This document shows positions 43,101 through 50,770 of a stretch of 64,000 nt of DNA, in pieces. Below the pieces are notes generated by a model. The model searched no databases. It was not told the origin of the DNA and saw only the letters and a list, made by a program, of their open reading frames with translations. The stretch spans positions 1,897,977 through 1,961,976 of the forward strand of contig OW203989.1 in NCBI GenBank assembly GCA_934047225.1, given 5' to 3'. Made by a program: the position numbers and the translations under genes. The stretch's first letter is position 1, and each line of letters opens with the position of its first letter. The DNA comes from Ypsolopha sequella (Eukaryota > Arthropoda > Insecta > Lepidoptera > Ypsolophidae).

Positions 43101-43711
43101 ACGAAGCCGATGGCTGCCAATATGGCGCCGAAGACCGTCACCCGGCGGCAGCCGTATCTGTCGGTAAGGAAGCTGGCGATGGGGCCGGACAGCAGCGGCA
43201 TGGCCATGAAGATTCCGGCGATCCAGGCCGTCTTGCCCTTACCCTCGCCGAAGTACTCCAAGAAATGCGGATAGAACACGCCGAAACTGAACGTAATTCC
43301 ATCGGCGATGAGATTGACCATAAAGGACGCGAAGACGATAACCCAACCCCAACCACCATCGGGAGGGCGAGCTTCTGCAATAAGCACATCCTCGTCGTCC
43401 GAAGAACTCGAGCTAGAGCTGGATCCGGACTCGGACACATTTGCAGGCGGCGACTGAGCGTCGAACTTCACATGCAAAGCACTCGGGCGACCGTTCGCTT
43501 TGACTTTCTCACTGGCACTTATCACTGTGTCGAGCAAAGGCTCGCTTTCAGGGATGGAGGGGAGCGCGCGCGGCTCGGGCCGCCGAGTCTCTGGGTCATC
43601 GTTCAGCCCCTCCGTGGGAGGAATTTGGGAGTCTCCGGTTTCGCGGGGTCCTCCTTGGAGCGCCCGATTGTCCGCGCGGTCCTGGGTCGGCGACAAACGC
43701 GCGTGGTCCAT
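31119..43711 (-). CDS. SLC16/monocarboxylate-transporter-like gene, five coding exons
   Basis: Minus-strand exons 43711-42134, 41527-41294, 35317-35230, 33820-33626 and 31252-31119 have AG/GT boundaries (donors GTGAGA, GTGAGT, GTTAGT, GTGAGT) and compatible phases (0, 0, 1, 1). Joined they give 742 residues plus TGA. The first Met is preceded by an in-frame stop 17 codons upstream. The protein is an MFS transporter, probably for monocarboxylates or related small molecules: an acidic, Ser-rich cytosolic N-terminus (residues 1-110), the DGGWGW signature opening TM1 (117-122), YYFDKKRSLATGISVCGSGIG after TM4-5 (around 241), a long basic central loop (KERKRKRERKRNK) ending exon 1, then six more TM segments in the small exons (LSNFLLYMWYDVPYVYIAD; ASLATASGAFGAFIAANYS; GLANLVGPPLAGWVYDVTGS; FYLAGLFIGASGLIMPVLP). 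The C-terminus YNKRR is followed by TGA, but AAGGTGAGAC there is also a good splice donor, so further exons are possible. Substrate unknown. Confidence 0.88.
31304..31443. mobile_element. MITE in the last transporter intron
   Basis: TACAGGTCTCGGCAGTAAAT and AATGCAC are mirrored by GTGCATT and ATTTACTGCCACGACCTGTA. It lies about 50 bases upstream of the acceptor of the final exon (31252). Confidence 0.85.
31717..31968. mobile_element. AAGGTGA-family MITE in the last transporter intron
   Basis: The left end TATACAAGGTGATCAAGAAC and the right end TTGATTAATTTTCACCTTAT are inverted. The inner GGGTCATGAAACATTGTTCC segment is followed by TGATCACTAACCGAGTCTCC, which recurs at 47190-47230. The left arm has decayed more than the right. 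Confidence 0.65.
31975..32730. other. Intron DNA without recognised feature
   Basis: This lies within the 33625-31253 intron of the transporter. I see no repeat or gene before the THAP-like frame. Confidence 0.4.
32735..32745 (+). promoter_or_regulatory. Possible TATA box of the THAP-like frame
   Basis: TTATATAAATA lies about 45 bases upstream of the ATG at 32788. This is sequence resemblance only. Confidence 0.35.
32788..32982 (+). pseudogene. Truncated THAP-domain reading frame
   Basis: The frame encodes 64 residues. From an inner Met at 32899 it reads MAYCSVANCSNSS...GILFHS, the first zinc ligands (Cys-x4-Cys) and the start of the fold of a THAP DNA-binding domain. A TAA falls where family members continue into the Phe-Pro and third-ligand region, so the zinc site is incomplete and the protein cannot be a working THAP factor as it stands. 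No compatible downstream exon was found before the inverted repeat at 33015. It lies antisense in a transporter intron. THAP domains occur in host genes and in P-element-type transposases; I cannot tell which this came from. Confidence 0.6.
33015..33175. repeat. Perfect 42-bp inverted repeat with 77-bp loop
   Basis: AGCCGATTCTGAAGGCTTTA through TGTCAA (33015-33056) is exactly complementary to 33134-33175. The arms start 32 bases after the THAP-like stop codon. A transcript would fold into a long hairpin. It may be a MITE or the ends of a small element. Confidence 0.9.
33911..34016. mobile_element. Foldback element, copy 3 (fragment)
   Basis: ACTTGGCGATTTATACATTG, CAAGGAGGTACAAATTAATA and TACAATGATATAATGTTAAT match the flank and outer arms of copy 2 (20037-20090 and 20205-20221). 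The palindrome centre is almost lost. It lies in a transporter intron. Confidence 0.75.
34065..34631 (+). repeat. GTACGGAACCCT-family interspersed repeat, fullest copy
   Basis: Begins TTTTTTAGGGTTCCACACCC, contains a CTGTCCGTCTGTCACC segment, and ends GGTACGGAACCCTTTGTGCG, TCTGACTCGCACTTGGCCAG, TTTTA. Partial copies lie at 258-352 and 9075-9418, and two at 52271-56056. This end sequence is very common in Lepidoptera. No protein is encoded and the transposition class is not evident. Confidence 0.75.
34640..35225. other. Transporter intron, no recognised feature
   Basis: Unique-looking AT-rich sequence between the repeat and exon 3 (35317-35230). The short frames on both strands have no recognisable motif. 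Confidence 0.4.
35820..36890 (+). CDS. Retrotransposon ORF1 (half PHD-like finger, coiled coil), 5' truncated
   Basis: 356 codons from the first ATG, but only the part from about 35905 (CFNRNEWVCPECRCTIK) looks like element sequence; the lead-in is flanking DNA. WVCPEC is the C-terminal half of a PHD-type zinc finger, as found in CR1-group ORF1 proteins, so the missing half marks the 5' truncation. A helical segment (LIAELRAVRQEMSKIGDRLT and onward) suits a coiled coil. A Ser/Thr/Lys-rich linker follows, then a folded C-terminal region (FLKAVERRKYLHLWNM; FDMFCAVDVWPDNARVKAW). It probably binds element RNA. The stop is at 36888-36890; the frame overlaps ORF2, which is in the +1 frame. Confidence 0.82.
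   Translation: MYLMKYTENKHPYFFYISYFFLHLLRVKVTCFNRNEWVCPECRCTIKIGGDNTPVGSSKILAPNVTLRSKNKPVPTFDLCSTDFLELIAELRAVRQEMSKIGDRLTHIETSISNYHKKIDIVSGKLDTIDPKLATSTIQKESSSQITNTSHQTFASVTGSGSPSKSSTKQYKGKQSVLNKTSRLPRVTSVKEHVVSQNVAKEIPKKQDVQGTDPPSTESEYVSPVTNKIVDKLGRADVRKENSNRQTSLHCTGGPNVCFLKAVERRKYLHLWNMVSVKEDIEEYLVNLCPSGVCTVEELKSKGNYKSFKIGVPVACFDMFCAVDVWPDNARVKAWTSFRGSGFSEKSATVTITTNN
35900..39966 (+). mobile_element. CR1-like non-LTR retrotransposon with two intact ORFs, antisense in a transporter intron
   Basis: This element lies in the 41293-35318 intron, opposite to the gene. It keeps most of ORF1, all of ORF2, a short 3' UTR and a (TAAA)n-type tail (39941-39966). The 5' end is cut within the zinc finger of ORF1, near 35900. 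No stop or frameshift interrupts either ORF, so the insertion is recent. Confidence 0.9.
36748..39813 (+). CDS. Retrotransposon ORF2: endonuclease and reverse transcriptase
   Basis: 1021 codons from an ATG that lies 143 bases inside ORF1. Conserved sequence starts at about 36928 with IEIFYQNVRGLKSK, so the true start may be this ATG or a reinitiation event. The endonuclease domain shows VAVTETNL, GDWSILRRDR, FGDLNLNS and the DAYHPP active-site motif. The reverse transcriptase shows KVSPIPKTSD, YYRPVAILCSPAKVYE, DFRKAFDRVDN (motif A), GVSQGSILGPLLF, LLYADDLKLI (motif C) and DLGVIFDTKLTF. The C-terminal region ends with LFVPDKYLRGRSHRL. All catalytic residues are present. It resembles, but is clearly diverged from, the 16.2-19.0 kb element. 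Confidence 0.93.
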   Translation: MVFPSPVLICSVLWMFGQTMQGLRPGLHFEDQVFQKNQQLSLSPQTTNIHGCYRNTGSTKIEIFYQNVRGLKSKLKYWRQNLIIVEQDIVAVTETNLDSTVEDAEVIIGDWSILRRDRPTRCGGVLLAARHGIALRRRIDLETDIGEDLWASFTFHKVEFNVCVVYIPPKSKDDVYMSFFTKIESIISELTAVVLIFGDLNLNSASVNVCNYYCYFLSVYGMKDMNEEINSFGSKLDVVLVPEDLGSVDVCSVSGGGLVPRADAYHPPLEIVFPLEEIIRSRCAQTLDPSNITPKQDWNFSKANFILLHQLISEACWETVTEAKNVNIALEAFYNILYNIFDLSVPKKVRPKSRQRRYPVWFTSDLIKDINRKASLHRRWKATKDHLVYQTFSRLRADIKTRITSQYDNHIRDIESSIKYNPRSFWQHVASLKSKGGFEPRVIHEGKECVGEAAAEAFAEFFASVFLPVVPVLDGDEASRLNSNNSANYVNVNEITQHDVALAIRRLRPRSAVGPDNVPSYILKACSDALIPPLCYILNLSVRTNTYPSRWKLSKVSPIPKTSDTSRVDYYRPVAILCSPAKVYESILHKKISKQVQPFLGDSQHGFRSRRSVNTNLLTLVDSVSGHMDRGGQVDVAYLDFRKAFDRVDNDVLLDKLCSLGFAPGLLKLIADYLRDRQQYVRHGCYTSKPYHTRSGVSQGSILGPLLFIMMIDDLELVIKNAKCLLYADDLKLINPINSILDCHLLQRDLDAVFEWSTKNKLHFNVAKCSVLTFTRGHQPLHAVYTLGSDVIVRVDSIRDLGVIFDTKLTFHEHIRKLAVDCYRRLGFVIRNAKEFHDCKVISLLFTALVRSKIEVSAITWSPHENAYALMLEKVQKAFLRFLFKKKYGYYPFMYPTKYLLGMLGYNSLEVRRTCGLMVMACRILRGDTDCPDLVEKVCRLFVPDKYLRGRSHRLLSVPSAGTVARRESPLIRALDKLSALLVSTPQCDLFADRPMDVLRECLKYCESEVSKTMSLDQHYI
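39967..41290. other. Transporter intron, no recognised feature
   Basis: Mostly unique-looking AT-rich DNA with an (AT)n-like patch at 40010-40030. The short frame at 40499-40720 has no recognisable domain. Confidence 0.4.
41528..42133 (-). other. First coding intron of the transporter gene
   Basis: 606 bases with donor GTGAGA at 42133 and acceptor CAG ending at 41528. The 187-codon open frame across its right exon is read-through from exon 2 and not a separate gene. Confidence 0.7.
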
Positions 43712-44540
43712 TCTGGCAGCGTGCGACGGTGCTGCACGCGCAGACCGTGCAGTTCTAACTTAGCAGGCCGCCGGCGCCGGGCTTCCATGCGGGCACCGCG
43801 ACAATGCCGTCGCGACCTCATGCTGGAACAATGGAAACATCACATTATTAAGGTCACCTCAAGTAAAGCCGGTAGAGTCGAATAGCATCAACTCATATCA
43901 ACTCGTGGGTGCTGTACAAGGCGACTATGGACATTTAAAGGGAGCACTGAATACCTAATACTCCATCCACCAATCCGTATTGAGCATTTTGAGGTGATGA
44001 GTATGAGCTTGTTTCCCAGCAGTGGGTCGATTTCTAGGCTGATAATGAAGCTGAGGGCAAGTTAGCTGGCAATGATATACATTTTTGAAGAGCCGTGCGT
44101 TTTTCGCTTGCGTTAAATGCGTTAAATTTTCTATTTATTAAAAAGTTGATGGGTAACGATTGACACGCGGCTTTCAAACAGACTTTACTCATAAAAATTT
44201 GTCCATTCATCATGATGTTTATAATTTGTCTTATGTAAGATGTAATCAAGAAAGGTCCCCATTACAGTATCATCAACAAACATCAGCTCATGCAGCGTCG
44301 CCACAGCACCGGATGGCACAAAGTGCTAAATCGCTACCTCCGATTGACGGACAATGCGTGGATATGCCAGAGGCTGATAACAGCTTCTTTAGAAACTTGC
44401 AGCGTCTCAGCGAACTTATCAATAAGTGCTAGATACAACTGACTAATGCGTCGACTCGTCGTTGTTGACACATTTAAGTTATTAATATATGTATGTATTC
44501 GTAGTGAGCAATTGTTAAGTCCCAGCGTGATGGGTGGTGA
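43712..44540. other. 5' side of the transporter gene
   Basis: The first 150 bases upstream of the start codon are GC-rich, like a 5' UTR or promoter-proximal exon, with an in-frame TAA near 43761. The rest shows no gene. The frame at 44160-44432 has no recognisable motif. Confidence 0.4.
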
Positions 44541-44544
44541 GACC

Positions 44545-44695
44545 TATCGGCGTACTTCGGCACAAATTGAACCCATAGCTTAACGTGCCTTCCGCAGTAC
44601 GCAGACCGAACATGAGTTCTACGGCATTTGAATTGGTGACTTCAAGATTAGTAGTGAGGTAATAGACCACTAGACCACAAAGGCGGTCATACACA
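44545..44695 (-). mobile_element. SINE-like sequence with a tRNA-type A box
   Basis: On the minus strand it starts ACCGCCTTTGTGGTCTAGTG (A-box-like GTGGTCTAGTGG) and continues through GTTCGGTCTGCGTACTGCGG and AAGGCACGTTAAGCTATGGG. The GGTCTGCGTAC...AAGGC core recurs in 58612-58729. This layout is typical of lepidopteran SINE-type repeats. Confidence 0.55.
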
Positions 44696-44764
44696 ACAAT
44701 CGTATTAAAATGTATTGATCTGACAATTACATACTCCGTACATTATAGCTTGATTAGAGACTTA

Positions 44765-44826
44765 TCAGTATATCTATCAGTCAGTATATCTATCAGTCAG
44801 TATATCTATCAGTCAGTATATCTATT
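44765..44826. repeat. 16-bp tandem repeat
   Basis: Unit CAGTCAGTATATCTAT, about four copies. Confidence 0.9.
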
Positions 44827-44929
44827 TACACGCACTGGAACTTACAACCCCAACGATGGATTAATAAGTGTAAACATCTATGAACTGATGAGACCTGTCA
44901 TTATAATCAAGCTATACGTACAGTACGGG

Positions 44930-45010
44930 GTATACATAGGGGTAGGCAGAGACTACAGATTTCCATCTGCTACGATCCGGACACACCTCTTCCACATCCA
45001 TCAATCTAGT
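44930..45010. repeat. Short dispersed repeat fragment
   Basis: GGTAGGCAGAGACTACAGAT, TTCCATCTGCTACGATCCGG and ACACACCTCTTCCACATCC are the complement of 11300-11385. Confidence 0.6.
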
Positions 45011-45121
45011 CATACAAGCTCTTATAGGAGATAAACCTGAAATATTAAGTATTACCATTATTTCTGCAACAAAGCCACTCGGATTTGTAGGGAGGCAACA
45101 CTACCTCTTAACACTGTACAT

Positions 45122-45450
45122 CAGCGTTTCTTAACCTGTGGTCCGCGGACCCTTGGGGGTCCGCGAGCATATGTATGGGGGTCCGCAGCCCTTATTTATT
45201 AATAGATTAGGCTATTACTAGATTATAATCTTAGTAGTAATATAAACCCAAATATCACTAATTTAGGTGCAAAAAAGCAGCACCAACCTTCTCATTAACG
45301 TATTTTATATGAAAAAGTATGTTTTTTTGTAATTTGAAGAGCTAAAATAAATGGTCCAAAATTTATTGCTGTTTTTTTAATTAAGGGGGTCCTTAAAATT
45401 GTGCTTGACTTCCTAAGGGGTCCGTGGACAAAAAAGGTGAAGAAACGCTG
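45122..45450. mobile_element. hAT-type MITE (CAGCGTTTCTT ends)
   Basis: Ends CAGCGTTTCTTAACCTGTGG and AAGGTGAAGAAACGCTG are inverted, with inner CCGCGGACC and GGTCCGTGG also paired. This terminal pattern (CAG-GTTTCTTAACCTGTGGTCC) is like that of hAT Charlie/Tip100-type elements. The 8-bp flanks (CTGTACAT, GTCTAAAG) do not match, so the target duplication has decayed or the ends are off. Confidence 0.75.
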
Positions 45451-45879
45451 GTCTAAAGTATGAAAAATGCCAGAGGATTTTCGAGGATTCGTTTGAAGAA
45501 ATTCGGACTTTCCTTGAACGGAAAAAAATATAACATAAAAATAGCAACACATAAAAAAACATGATAAAAAGGAACAGTTTTCCGATAAGATTAGCTTATA
45601 CGTAAAAATATTGAAAAAAAATATTCAAGTTTTTTAGCATATGTAGTAAAGTATAATTTACTAAGTATTTAATTAATACATATATTTAAATCGGTACCCT
45701 ATAATATTTTGACATCATGACACTACCCTCAACAACTTCCCCATTACCAAAGGTTAGCTGGTAGAGAATACTAAATAGTATTAAGCTCGCCTAAGTACGA
45801 AATTTTTAACTTGTGCAATAAAAAATTTTATTATTAATATTATTGTTTATTTTTATTATATCTCGGGACTATGTACGCA

Positions 45880-46841
45880 CTGTAGGAGTGCACCCAAGGA
45901 CAACCCCCGGTCTGTGTAGGACTATTGTAAGGAATTAACACGAAGGAAATCAGACTATTGCGTTGAGGTGCTAGTGGACTGGATATCTGGGACTATGGAA
46001 GAAACTATAGCACCTGCCCGATCTATATTAACAACACGGAAAACTGGGCAGGCGCAGACTCGCCAACTAAATTAAATGGCCCCCCCAAACGGTCGCCCGC
46101 ACGGAGAGACAAGGGGGCAACATTTGCTGAGCGGTTAAAGGGTGGAGAGGTCTCACTGGACTTTAAACAACAATCACTAGCTCCTGAGGGTCCAGCATCA
46201 TGTGCCCACTCGCCACTTACGTTTCACATCCACCCTTCGAGCATATAGCTCTTGCTACTCCACTCTGACCGGCCTCCCAAGGCAAGCCAAAGGTGGAGGA
46301 TCTGTCCCTCGTCATTGTTCACTCCGGCCGGCCAACAAAGGCAAGCCAAAGATGAGGAACAGGACCTTCCCCCGGGAGCACGTTCGGGTCCTTGTTTATT
46401 ATTAAGTTTTGCGTGAGCGGCAGGGCCGAGATAGATAGTAAAAAGAAAACAAAAGCAGCCCCCTTATTGTTCCGCTTCAACATCTATGGCTATCTCTTTC
46501 AAATGTATCGTGATTGGCTAGAAATTACATCACACATCTTTTTTAGCCAATCACGATACATATGAGAGCGATAGCAATAGATGTTGAAGTTAGTCAATAA
46601 AACACATACAAAACAAAAGCCGGGAGCAGTCCGAGGACACCGAACAGTTCTAAATAGCGGAGCCTGCAATGCGCTGACCCGGTTCAGAGAGGACCCGGGT
46701 CAGAGAGGACCTGGGTCAGCCGGCCAGCCTCAGCACACGTGCTGTGTAGTGTGAGGAGGCGCAGCGCATACATTACTCTGAATTAATAAACGGCTGCCTG
46801 ATTCAGGACACCACGACCCTGGGCTCGACAAAAACGCTACA
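45880..46841. other. GC-richer block, possible solo LTR, interrupted by a MITE
   Basis: Starts TGTAGGAGTGCACCC and ends AAAACGCTACA. It contains tandem-like GGACCCGGGTCAGAGAGGAC at 46690-46720 and, near its right end, AATTAATAAACGGCTGCCTG (a possible poly(A) signal) followed by ACACCACGACCCTGGGCTCG. That order (promoter-like GC-rich sequence, AATAAA, short terminal region) and the TGT...ACA ends suit a solo LTR. I found no target duplication, so this is a weak call. Confidence 0.35.
46475..46589. mobile_element. MITE with about 44-bp TIRs
   Basis: CTTCAACATCTATGGCTATC and TGTATCGTGATTGGCTA are mirrored by TAGCCAATCACGATACA and GCGATAGCAATAGATGTTGAAG. It lies inside the 45880-46841 block. Confidence 0.85.
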
Positions 46842-46994
46842 TTCATATAAGACACATGAAAAACAGATATAGCCAGAAGTTTTGCCAATGAACGGCAAAA
46901 CTTCTGGCCATAAAATATTTTTCGTCACAAAAAATCATCAAGCGCCAAATGCGCTCTCAAGCTAAAGGTATTTTTTAACAGGTTAGAAAAACAA

Positions 46995-47180
46995 ATTTCG
47001 AATTGAATAAATTATGAAATTCTAGTCTACAGAAACCAATGGAAACTTTCCGATGGCAGCATACACAATACATAGGTAATAAGGTTTTGTTGAATAACTA
47101 TTGAGTGAATTTTGAATTCAAGTGTTCTGATTCGATTAATTAGAAAAAGGCGGGTTTCTCACAATCCGGCTGCGAAAACC
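46995..47180. repeat. Unclassified interspersed repeat, copy 1
   Basis: TACAGAAACCAATGGAA, AGGTAATAAGGTTTTGTTGA, ATAACTATTGAGTGAATTTT and TCACAATCCGGCTGCGAAA occur in the same order at 60605-60770. No coding frame. Confidence 0.75.
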
Positions 47181-47184
47181 GGTC

Positions 47185-47263
47185 TTAAACATTGTTCCTG
47201 ATGATCACTAACCGAGACTCCAATATAAATTCGGGCGGTTGATTAAATTTCACCTTATATACG
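47185..47263. repeat. Half of an AAGGTGA-family MITE
   Basis: CATTGTTCCTGATGATCACT, AACCGAGACTCCAATATAAA and TTTCACCTTATATA match the right arm of the MITE at 31717-31968. The left arm is absent. Confidence 0.7.
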
Positions 47264-48011
47264 TATGAATGACTATTTAAAATTGTAAACAACAAATGCT
47301 TGGTATCAATTTATTTAGTGTTAAAGCACGAAAAGAATTTCAAGATCTTAAATAATACCTAATTATCTCCAAAGTATAATTTTGTTAGTTACTCAGTTTT
47401 GCCAATGAACCGACGATGTACCCCAGGGCCCCGTTCATAAATAAATAAATAAATCTATTACACGGTCGCGACACGGGTTCTATTGCCATCTCTGTTGCAC
47501 GCGTAGAAAACTGTATACGCTATTCTGCTGTCAGTGTTGGAACCTGACAAAAGTGTTAATTTATGAACGTACTAGCTGACCCGGCGAACTTCGTTCCGCC
47601 TAACAGTCTAATAATATCGTGTTAACTTTAGTTAAACTTAATTTAGGATTTCATTAAGGTAATAACATTAATACAACTTTTTTTGCAAATACAGAAATGT
47701 TTTCTTGCTTGCCATTGCAAAAGAAGAATGGCAGGGACCCATGTAGTTTCAGTACCGTTGTTAGGCTTAGCGTAGGGTATTGAAAATATGCAGAAATAAT
47801 AGTTCTTGGAATAACTAAGAAAAAAGGTAATCGCAGTATCTTTTTAAAACTTGGGGCTTAGATGTTATTTAATGATATCAAAACACTGTACATTAATACG
47901 TAAGGATCGAATTAATAACCAACCTTTTTTGTACTTTGCCGTAAATGCAAATGTCATCTGTCATTTCACAGAGAGTGGCTGCCAGCAACTCAGGTGAATG
48001 AAACTCTTGGT

Positions 48012-48485
48012 TTAAGGCCCTTAATACCGCAAAATGGGTAATTTCTAAAGCCTACTCCTCTTTTATGGCCAAACCAAAAATATTGAAAAAATGTATTATG
48101 GATTATCAACTCTAGGACAACATATGCAACATTTTTCTTTTTCGTACCACCAAAACTTCTATATGAAAAATTGTTTCAACTGAATGGTGTTTTTTGGCTT
48201 GAATTTCCTACTGCTCCTAAGCGGCTTAGGCGATTTAATTCATTTATGCTTTGATAAATAGATAAACTTAATAGCTATAAATATAACATAGAATTATTCA
48301 ATTGAACAATGACACCCATGTGAAAAGTATTATTTTCTCCTATTTCGCCCTTTCAAGGACGCAGCGAGCGTCGTAACAGCCACCACGCATTGTGCACTGA
48401 TTTGAACGTTATTTCAATGTCGTTTCCGTCGATATTCGTACAGACAAACGTCGAGCTGCTAATTTGGCGACGGTAATCGCCTTAA
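48012..48485. mobile_element. TTAA-flanked non-autonomous element, copy 2
   Basis: Begins TTAAGGCCCTTAATACCGCA and ends GACGGTAATCGCCTTAA; it is co-linear with copy 1 at 15211-15686. It lies inside the Helitron remnant, so it inserted later than the Helitron. Confidence 0.8.
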
Positions 48486-48938
48486 ACTCTTTCTACTTCT
48501 TTCGTCCAAGGCCAGCAATGACGTTTGACAATAATAGTTAGTGGCTATTATAGATCTATTATACGTTTCTTTATTGCTACTGAGATATTACGAATCACGT
48601 TTTGTTACCTACATAGAATGATTTTACTTATTTTTGTTCCCGAAGTTCTGAAAATATATTCTAAACTGAAATATTACACTCCAAACTTGACCTTTATAAC
48701 ACAGAGAAACTTGAGTCTCCAACGATGTCTTATTAGCTGGGTACTGAGCCTGCCATTCTTCTTTAGATGTTAAATATTCACATAGTACACATACCAGGTA
48801 TTGGGTTATTTATACATCTTGAGCCTAATACTTATATACCTAATACATTAACAAAAAAAATTAAGTAAATTGTGGATTTTTTTTACATTTTACACATTAG
48901 GCCTCTTCTCTCTAGCGCCAATATTGCGATACTGCATG

Positions 48939-49775
48939 TTAAAGCACTTTCTGATATACAACATTTTTTGTTTTGTTATCCGGCGCAAAAACAAATAAAG
49001 CTGATGTTTTGCCGACACGTGAACATGCCACATACAATTGACCATGAGAAAAACATGCATTTTCTAGATTTAGACCACAAACACTCAAGGATTGTCCTTG
49101 TGACTTATTAATCGTCATGACGAATGCAAGACGGATCGCAAATTGAATTCGCTTGAACTCAAAGGGTAAATCGGTTGGGATCATCGGAATCCTCGGAATG
49201 AGAACTTCCTCACCTTTGAATTTTCCTTTGAGTATCGTCGCGTGTATCACATTCACCATCAGTTTTCCAATCACCAAACGCGTACCGTTGCATAATTTTG
49301 GTTGGTTGAGATTTTGTAGCATGATGACTACTGAGCCAACCTTAAGTCGTAAATTATGCGGTGGTAAGCCAGGCAAATCCAAGGAGTTTAAAAATTCAGT
49401 CGGATAGTTGGTAGCTTCGTCTACGTTTGTTACACTGTCAATAGATTTAAATGAATGCAGCGTACCAACGATTTGATTCTGAATTTCAACATTTAAGTCA
49501 TCCACATCTTTGTTCTTAGCCGCCAAAATGGCTCGCTCACTCAACCATTTATTGTTTTTGTGGTTAGCAATGATGTTCGGGAACACTTGGTTGATGAGCT
49601 CGTCTTTTGATGACACGAAATTGCAAAAATTTGGAGGAAACGAAATCAATCCGTTCGATTTGTCGACAGGAACACAACCATTACCAATAGCCAGCAATTG
49701 CTTGGAGAAGTCTTCAGCAGATGGATCGTTCAGCAATGTAACTCTCATGTTTTCTGTGAGCTGAAGTTTCTTCAC
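48939..49775 (-). pseudogene. Helitron PIF1-like helicase, C-terminal fragment
   Basis: 278 codons from an internal Met; the frame starts slightly upstream as APNLWRYVKKLQLTENMR. Recognisable blocks are LTENMRV, LSERAILAAKNKDVDDLN, TEFLNSLDLPGLPPHNLRLK, GSVVIMLQNLNQPKLCNGTR and the last helicase motifs FAMTINKSQGQSL-type (here AFVMTINKSQGQSL) and LYVACSRVG. This is the C-terminal third of the helicase of a rolling-circle (Helitron) transposase, which unwinds DNA during transposition. The Walker motifs and the Rep nuclease domain are lost to an internal deletion, so the fragment is not functional. The frame itself is uninterrupted, so the deletion is fairly recent. Confidence 0.88.
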
Positions 49776-49786
49776 ATAGCGCCACA

Positions 49787-49911
49787 GATTTGGGGCTTTG
49801 AGGCGATTTCTTGGTCTTCTTCAGTTGATTGATTCGCCCTGTTCCGCAGCCTAACTGCATTACGGCTTTGTTGGGAAATATTAGATCTTCTTGGTCGCGG
49901 CATTGTTAATT
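49787..49911 (-). pseudogene. N-terminal remnant of the Helitron transposase
   Basis: On the minus strand ATG at about 49911 opens MPRPRRSNISQQSRNAVRLR and continues NRANQSTEEDQEIASKPQ before a stop. MPRPRRSNIS is the usual start of insect Helitron proteins. It runs into the helicase fragment in another frame, which marks the deletion junction. Confidence 0.8.
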
Positions 49912-50439
49912 AGGTACTTCTCCAAAACAACAAAACAATCCAACCGACCGACCGGTACATAACCTCAAGCCCTCAAGCAATCGATACGCAATACGATTTT
50001 TTTTTTCAATTTGACGGCTGCTGGTTTGTTGTCTTTGCACTTTGAGCTGTCAAATTGCATTGCGACTGTGGTGCCACCGGTGTTTTTTTATATTTCAACA
50101 GATGGCACCACATGCTGTTTGCATTCGTAAAATTAATTAATTAATTTATTGTTATTAGATAACTTATCCGATATTTTATTACTTATTCTGCTATTCGGAG
50201 CGGAGAAGAATCCACCAAAAAAGAGATAACTAACATCGGTCCAGCCGATCTTGAGTTATAAGTGGTGTAACTAACACGACTTTGTTTTATATATTTAGAT
50301 TATAGGTGTTTCATTGTGGACTGATACTAGAACCGTGCACACTGATAACACCTTCTTTTCACCGACGATCTTAACGTCTCAACGTGAGGGTGAAGCGCAA
50401 ATACAGATTTTAAGGTCATACAGGTTTACCGCACAGTGA

Positions 50440-50552
50440 TTCCTTCACCATCAGGAATACACAAATACTATGCACGTCCGGACCGGCAGGATTCGAACCC
50501 GGGCGTTAAGATTGAGAGCCAGGCGTCCTACCGACTGAACTAACGCTGCTTG
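50440..50552 (-). mobile_element. tRNA-like SINE head
   Basis: The minus strand has TTAGTTCAGTCGGTAGG (A box, 50527-50543) and GGGTTCGAATCC (B box, 50489-50500) at tRNA-like spacing. The acceptor-stem ends do not pair and the anticodon stem is poor, so I read this as a tRNA-derived SINE or tRNA pseudogene and not a working tRNA. Confidence 0.6.
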
Positions 50553-50770
50553 TATACGTAACTGAACGGGTAAGTTGGGTTGTACTGGGCGGACAGTCTT
50601 TTCAGTGGCAACACTAATAAATTCTGACAATGAAATTGTATTTCTAATGAAAAAATACAAATAATATAAAATTATAAATAATATTAATATTTAATTTAGT
50701 TCATTTATTATTTATTAGATACATATATTTTCATAAGATTTAAATTTTGACTTGTGAAGTGTGTATTATA

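Larger units (their letters stand above)
47569..50100 (-). mobile_element. Internally deleted Helitron with a nested TTAA element
   Basis: The 3' end is at 47569: the minus strand reads GGCGGAACGAAGTTCGCCGG (a hairpin) then GTCAGCTAGT, the classic Helitron terminus. The minus strand carries a Helitron start (MPRPRRSNIS...) at about 49911-49790 joined directly to the last part of the helicase (49790-48939). The Rep domain and most of the helicase are gone. A TTAA-flanked element (48012-48485) lies between the helicase stop and the 3' end. The 5' terminus on the right was not located precisely; 50100 is approximate. Confidence 0.8.

Noticed and set aside
43265..43885. 206-codon plus-strand frame
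   Set aside because: It is the antisense shadow of transporter exon 1 in GC-rich DNA.
45114..45458. 8-bp target duplication of the hAT-type MITE at 45122-45450
   Set aside because: CTGTACAT and GTCTAAAG do not match, so I report the element without a TSD.
50475..50552. tRNA gene candidate on the minus strand
   Set aside because: Good A and B boxes but unpaired acceptor ends and a weak anticodon stem; better explained as a SINE head or pseudogene.
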